A model generated the notes under the pieces. It had not been told where the DNA came from. It was given only the letters and a program-made list of their open reading frames with translations, and made no database searches. From contig NC_134825.1 of the NCBI RefSeq assembly GCF_004210375.1, forward strand, positions 42,030,348-42,094,347: DNA of 64,000 nucleotides, written 5' to 3'. Shown here in pieces: positions 58,866 through 64,000 of this stretch (position 1 is the stretch's first letter; every line of letters starts with the position of its first letter). Made by a program: the position numbers and the translations under genes. The stretch is from Tachypleus tridentatus. Lineage: Eukaryota > Arthropoda > Merostomata > Xiphosura > Limulidae.

Positions 58866-59419
58866 GAACGTGCTGTATTACAAATACGTATTTAAGATAC
58901 AGAAAAAAAAATGCGTTAGAAGGTTAGTCGTCGTTAGCATTTACATTTAGTTTCTTATTACCACCAGAGGGCAGGGCATTTTAAGCTGCTTTCCACAGTT
59001 TCTTGTTTCTGTACACAGATCGATACTGCAAGTCATCAGATTCTTCTCGAGAGCTAACGAATTGATTTGAAGTATAAGGAGACATTAGTAAATAAAGTTT
59101 TTAAAGTTCCAATAATCACACTTATGCTATGGTTTCTATTATTTAAAATATAACAAATATTATACTTTACATTTGAAGTTCATTTTACACAAAGATGTCT
59201 TTCAGCTTTATACTGTGTACAATGTTACTTTAAGATCTACACGCGGAAGAAATGCGTGGTTTTTATAAATAAATTTTTCATTCATACTATGAAACATGTT
59301 ACATCGTTTTCTATTAAGTTTCACAACTGTACCCTTCAGTGCTGATTTGTTTTTCACTTTAAAATAATAGGATAAAAACAAAGTGAGTTAAATGTTACTT
59401 ACGTTTTATGAACTAAGAT
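58866..59419. other. No gene recognised
   Basis: ttcttctcgagagc at 59033 also occurs at 34298. Possibly another dispersed repeat. Confidence 0.35.
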
Positions 59420-59535
59420 TTGAGTACTTTAAGCACCCAAGAATTTATAACACTGAAAACAAAAACTTCATTCCTTCGATGAGCACAGCGCAAGAAGCTC
59501 ATTGGGTATCCTTATGCTTGAAACAACTGCAAGTA
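59420..59535 (+). mobile_element. SINE family C, very diverged
   Basis: gaatttataacactgaaaac and agctcattgggtatccttat are the remains. Confidence 0.5.
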
Positions 59536-59815
59536 CAGCATAATTTAACTGTTAACTGAAAGTTACCTCATGTGATTCAAATTCACAAATATCACAAAGA
59601 GAAACCACGACATGGAGCAAGTGGTTACAGAAATTTCATTGAACTTTTGGTGTAAAGCTTGGATTTCTTTGTTGTGGATTTCCGTGTATCATAATTAGTT
59701 AAGATAACTGACCAGCCTGACTTACGTACTCTCTCGCGTTACAGTGTTACACTGATAACATTAATCTTTACCTACAATAAAATAGTTTAGTTCTTTGGAA
59801 ATACCTACAAGATAA

Positions 59816-60235
59816 ACTAGAATGAAGGTTGCTAGTCAACACTATCTACCGCTGATTCGTGTGTTAATATTTTACCAAAGAATAACAGAATTTACTGTGG
59901 GCCCGGCATGGCCAAGCAAGTGAAGGCGTGCGACTCGTAATCCGAGGGTCGCGGGTTCGCATTCCCGTCGCGCGAAACATGCTCACCCTTTCAGCCGTGG
60001 AGGTGTTATAATGTAACGGTCAATCCCACTATTCGCCCACGAGTTGGCGGTGGGTGGTGATGACTAGCTGCCTTCACTCTAGTCTTACACTGCTAAATTA
60101 GGGACGGCTAGCACAGATGGTTCTCGAGTAGCTTTGTACGAAATTCAAAAAGCAAAGCAAACAAAGATTTATTATGACAATATAATATCTACCATGGTTG
60201 AAACAACGAGCATGCTTAGCAACGGGAATTGGAAC
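59816..60235 (-). mobile_element. SINE family D split by a family-A SINE
   Basis: The left part gaaggttgctagtcaacact is at 59826. The right part resumes after the A insertion with caacgagcatgcttagcaac and ggaattggaacccaaaaact. Confidence 0.65.
59900..60165 (+). mobile_element. SINE family A nested in family D
   Basis: gggcccggcatggccaagca head, B box gcgggttcgcattcccgtcg. The ttggtaaaagagta piece is missing. It interrupts an older D copy. Confidence 0.93.
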
Positions 60236-60249
60236 CCAAAAACTGGTAA

Positions 60250-60370
60250 CCCATAGCAAAGGCAGCTAGTAAGCAATACCCACTGCCAACTCTAATGAGG
60301 TAATGGAATTTGATAGTTACTCTTATAACACATCCATCACTCCACCAACGGCTTTTGGATTAACTAGTCG
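60250..60370 (-). mobile_element. SINE family D, partial
   Basis: aaaggcagctagtaagcaat, acccactgccaactctaatg and gttactcttataacacatcc. Confidence 0.6.
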
Positions 60371-60624
60371 ACATGATGATTACGAATCCACGAACTGAAC
60401 GAAACTTTGTAAAAATTATAATATGGTTAATACTGCCATTAGTTGGTATATTCTTTGTGTACAAGAACGGGAAGTCTTGGATTTTAACGGTAATTAATAA
60501 GATTTCTAACTACATTACTTCCTTTCACACAGGAATTGTATCTGAGGGTAATTGTAAAAGCTCTAATTGTAACTGAGTGGAACTGGCGTGAATAGTTGCG
60601 ATTGGTACACATAGGATGAAAGAT

Positions 60625-60826
60625 TGGTTTGTTTGTTTTGAATTTCGCGCAAAGCTACACGAGGGCTATCTGCGTTAGCCGTCCCTAATTGAGCAGTATA
60701 AGACTAGAGGAAAGGCAGATAGTCTTCACCACCCACCGCCAACTCTTGGGCTACTCTTTTACAAACGAATAGTGGGATTGACCATCACATTATAACGCTT
60801 CCATAGCTGAAAGGGTCAGCATGTTT
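60625..60826 (-). mobile_element. SINE family A, head-truncated, with duplication
   Basis: gatgaaagat at 60615-60624 and 60827-60836. It stops at gcatgttt, before the B box, so truncation happened at insertion. Confidence 0.95.
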
Positions 60827-60836
60827 GATGAAAGAT

Positions 60837-62440
60837 AAAACTTATGAGTCTTTCATTGTAAACTAAAGTGGATTAAACAGTTTTGAATTTAGTAGAAAAT
60901 ATTCAAGATTTTTTTATGATTTCCTCAGACAAGGCTTCAATCTTTGTTCTTTCGCCTTTTTTGAATGGATATTTACATAGAATACACAGATCGAGATGGC
61001 TTCACTACGCTTCCCGACAGAAGTAAACTTATTACTGTACTCAGAACACAGACGAATTTTATCACAGACTATTCACAAATTAATAAATCAAGAAAGAAGA
61101 GATGAAATGTTTGGAATATATAAAAGAGATTCAAATTCTTTTCACCGTCATTCATATACGTCGTGCAGTATAACACTATTCTCTCAAGATTAAACTCAAA
61201 CAAAGATGTCTGGATAAATCGTAATGAAACAAATCGAATCACTGAGCGTAGACTGAAAAAAATATTTCATATGGGTGTTTCAGCAGGGAGAAAATTTCGA
61301 AGAAAAGTCACGCATTTTGTGTATAACGTAGAATTAAACGCAGAAATAACAATGGTAATCTGTATTTTTCTCCTAACCGTTGTTAACGTCTTTAAATTAC
61401 TTTTAAATCGTTTTTTAATTTTTTTGTAGTTTATACATTTTATTCGGTAAACTCTACAAAATGCAGTTGAGTATTTAACACATACAGATTACTTTTGTTT
61501 TCCCGAAAACACATGTTTTAACAAGTAACTTCTGCATTATGTTGAAAGATTTTAAGCTTTGCAAAGTAATTCAATTAGAAACTATACTTTAATTGAATAA
61601 AAAACATATAAGCAGTCAACAATTAATTCATGCAATTAATTACAACCAAGAAACGCGATACCTTACTATAGTAATTCTACGTTTTCTTAAGAACAATGAG
61701 AAATCTAACATGGACTTTGGTTTATAGTGTTATTTCTAAGCTGAGTAAAAAAGATATTCAGTTGAATATATAAACAGTGATTTATTAGTATAGTATGTCT
61801 TTGGTACTACGTCAACGAAACGGCCAACAATTGGTCTATATAACACGGTACATAATATCATGTAGATTCAATACATTTTCAAACAAAGAATCGTCACGTG
61901 AGAATTAGAGCAGTGGTATTTCCCAGCAACAAATGAAGCATAGCTAGTTTGATGGAAATTACAGCTTTTAGCTTTCAAGTTAGAAACAGGGAGTTTTGTT
62001 AAGGTATTTCAATAGATGCTCTTGATCAGAAGTTAATTGATAAATAAATGTGTTTTACACTGCTGAGAGCTAATAACGACGATTATACGAATCTCAGAGA
62101 TACTTCGCTTTTAAAGGTTTTTTTTTTTTTTTATTAATCCACTCTTCACAAGAAATACATCAGAGAAAATAGCTGTACTTATCTGGTAGTAAAGAAGTAT
62201 TAGCTACGGGTAATTACTTGAGATATATTTACACAAAAAATTAGTTGTACAAAAACAAAATATTAAAATTATTACCAAATACATTAATAATAAGGTGAAC
62301 TAAAATAAACTGAAGATTATTAAACATCAAACAAAATTATCATTCCAAATCTTTGCATAGTATATAACCCTATACACATTCACGTTACAAACACAGAGTC
62401 GCAATAAATACTGTAGAAATCTGAGAGTTGTTTCGTAACC
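60837..62440. other. No gene recognised
   Basis: Overlapping frames 60996-61193 and 61163-61429 are Arg-rich then hydrophobic. They match no family I know and are not called. Confidence 0.4.
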
Positions 62441-62547
62441 GGCCCCCCGCTAGTACAGCGGTAACGTTAAAATCAGGGGTTCGATTCCCCTCGGTGGGCT
62501 GAGCAGATAGCCCTTTGTGGCTTTGCTATAAGAAAAAACCACAAACC
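62441..62547 (+). mobile_element. SINE family B, anticodon arm deleted
   Basis: cgctagtacagcggtaacgt jumps straight to taaaatcaggggttcgattc. The rest is near consensus. Confidence 0.93.
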
Positions 62548-62640
62548 ACTGAAACCGTCAGAAATCGAAATAAAGTTTAGCTTAAAGTTGAGCTTTAAAG
62601 ATATCCACAAAACAAACAGCACGCTTTAGAACTTAGTAAA

Positions 62641-62905
62641 TTGTTTGTTTTGGAATTTCGCACAAAGCTATTCGAGGGCTATCTGTGCTAGCCGTCCTTA
62701 ATTTAGCAGTGTAAGACTAGAGGGAAGGCAGCTAGTCATCACCACCACCGCCAACTCTTGGGCTACTCTTTTACCAACAAATAGTGGGATTGACCGTCAC
62801 TTTATAACGCCCCCAAGACTGGAAGGGCGAGCATGTTTGGCGTGACGTGGGCGCGAACCTCGGATTACGAGTCGCACGCCTTACGCGCTTGGGCATGCCA
62901 GGCCC
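62641..62905 (-). mobile_element. SINE family A
   Basis: agaacttagtaaa (62628-62640) and agaacttattaaa (62906-62918) flank it, with one mismatch. The B box is lost (gggcgcgaacctcggatt). Confidence 0.96.
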
Positions 62906-63021
62906 AGAACTTATTAAAGACAGAATAAATCACTCGCTTTTAAGGGTTAATATCCATCAATGTTATACAAGCTGGACATATTCGAACACAGAGTAGCTTT
63001 TGAGAATAGTGCGTTGACTTT

Positions 63022-63301
63022 GGGTCCGGCATGGCCAAGCGCGTTAAGGCGTGCGACTCGTAATCTGAGGGTCTCGGGTTCGCATCCCCGTCGCACCAAA
63101 CTTGCTTGCCCTTTTAGCCGTAGGGGCGTTATAATGTGACGGTCAATTCCACTATTCGTTGGTAAAAGAGTAGCCTAAGAGTTGGCGGTGGGTGGTGATC
63201 ACTAGCTGCCTTCCCTCTAGTCTTACACTTCTTAATTTAGGATCGGCTATCACAGATATCCCTTGAGTAGCTTTGTGCGAAATTCAAAAACAAACAAACA
63301 A
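63022..63301 (+). mobile_element. SINE family A, reference full-length copy
   Basis: tRNA-like head: A box tggccaagcgcgttaagg, seven-base loop ctcgtaa (CGT, so Thr-like), B box gggttcgcatccccgt. Then a roughly 200-base body: ctcgcccttt-type start, a central block gagttggcggtgggtggtga, gggacggct, and the tail agatagcccttgagtagctt / tgtgcgaaattcaa with (caaa)n. Flanked by gcgttgacttt at 63011-63021 and 63302-63312. The A and B boxes give RNA polymerase III transcription. Mobilisation would need a LINE enzyme. Thr origin is inferred from the loop only. Confidence 0.97.
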
Positions 63302-63312
63302 GCGTTGACTTT

Positions 63313-64000
63313 AATTTAAACGGGGTGATAAAATTAATTACAATACAAATTGTATAGTTTGGAAACCCGTTTTGAAAATAATAATATACTGAAATATTTT
63401 TTAAAAATTGGAAACAACAATTTATTTTTATTGCGAAAAATAGTGACGAAAAGTTGAATAATACCTGGAGCCATGACTGGTGTTTTATTACAAAATTGGG
63501 AGTCATTTACTGTGATTTAAGCTGAAAATGGAAATTCGAAAGTCTTCTCTCGAAATACCCCTCCTTTCTCAAAGAAAGTGAAAATAATTACTAAACAAGT
63601 ATCTATAAACACAGAGAACACAAATGAAATGTTCTTAGAAAGACTTATCATGAAATAATTTTGCTTAAGAAACCGAAAGAGGGGATTCATGTGAACTACT
63701 TGACTCTTCCCCTACACCGCTCACTGATATTTTTATAACTCTTCCAAGTCTCAGAACTACTTTATCCTGCATTACTACTTAAACCTCTTTATAAGGTTGC
63801 GTGTGGTAAGATGGAAAGGAACCGAATGTTTTAAACAAGAACTAAAAGAATGTTTCATGTCATTAATTGAGAACTTGTATTTTGAAATTAGCCTAATTCT
63901 TAAAGTATTGATGAAAGATATGGCTAACAATATCTTTGTAATAAAAATAATATTATTAATTGTATTTTTTTTAAATGCTGATTAACTTGAGTTAAAACGT
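63313..64000. other. AT-rich stretch, nothing recognised
   Basis: No coding frame with a domain. Window ends in unannotated sequence. Confidence 0.5.

Noticed and set aside
60996-61429. Two overlapping plus ORFs, the second with a hydrophobic C-terminus, as a small membrane protein
   Set aside because: The frames do not join through a credible splice pair, and neither resembles a known family.
1-64000. A bacterial-style defence system or operon
   Set aside because: No operonic gene layout, ribosome-binding sites or prokaryotic genes. Introns and SINEs show animal nuclear DNA.

Overview
This is 64 kb of AT-rich, gene-poor eukaryotic nuclear DNA. The genes are animal: a rhodopsin-family receptor split by a GT-AG intron, a secreted pentraxin, and a THAP zinc-finger exon. 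The intergenic DNA is full of tRNA-derived SINEs and DNA-transposon relics. A pentraxin of the horseshoe-crab CRP type, an arthropod-style 5-HT2 receptor and this repeat load suggest a chelicerate, most likely a horseshoe crab (Xiphosura). That assignment is inference; no species-diagnostic locus is present.

Layout. 0-9 kb: a complete single-exon pentraxin gene on the minus strand (2854-3561) among SINEs and Penelope-like terminal repeats. 9.8-13 kb: a 220-bp tandem duplication, then a THAP exon pair on plus (10458 onward). This converges on a minus-strand acidic/Ser-rich ORF (11985-12200), followed by a 33-bp minisatellite. Identical 20-mers in inverted orientation lie upstream of both start codons. 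16.7-23.5 kb: a 5-HT2-type serotonin receptor on minus, two coding exons giving 469 residues with a 5.4-kb intron containing SINEs. 29.3-30.4 kb: a Tc1/mariner element with 30-bp inverted terminal repeats and an internally deleted transposase. 36 kb: a 31-bp satellite with higher-order structure. 42 kb: a hAT (ZMYM1/DUF4371-like) transposase fragment. 47.2 kb: a 54-bp-arm palindrome. 50.4-52.6 kb: a decayed Penelope-like reverse transcriptase flanked by 95-bp and 72-bp tandem arrays. 53-64 kb: mostly SINEs, some nested.

At least four SINE families occur. Family A (about 280 bp, Thr-like head, about 26 copies) is the commonest. B and C have other tRNA-like heads, and D shares A's central domain. 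A, B and C end in a related 3' tail, as if one LINE enzyme mobilises all three. Many copies have clear target-site duplications.

The three host genes are unrelated in function: pentraxin in secreted innate immunity, 5-HT2 in neuronal signalling, THAP in DNA binding. Nothing suggests co-regulation, except a short CRE-like string shared upstream of the pentraxin and of the 12.2-kb ORF. All SINE borders are by eye and approximate unless a target-site duplication is given.
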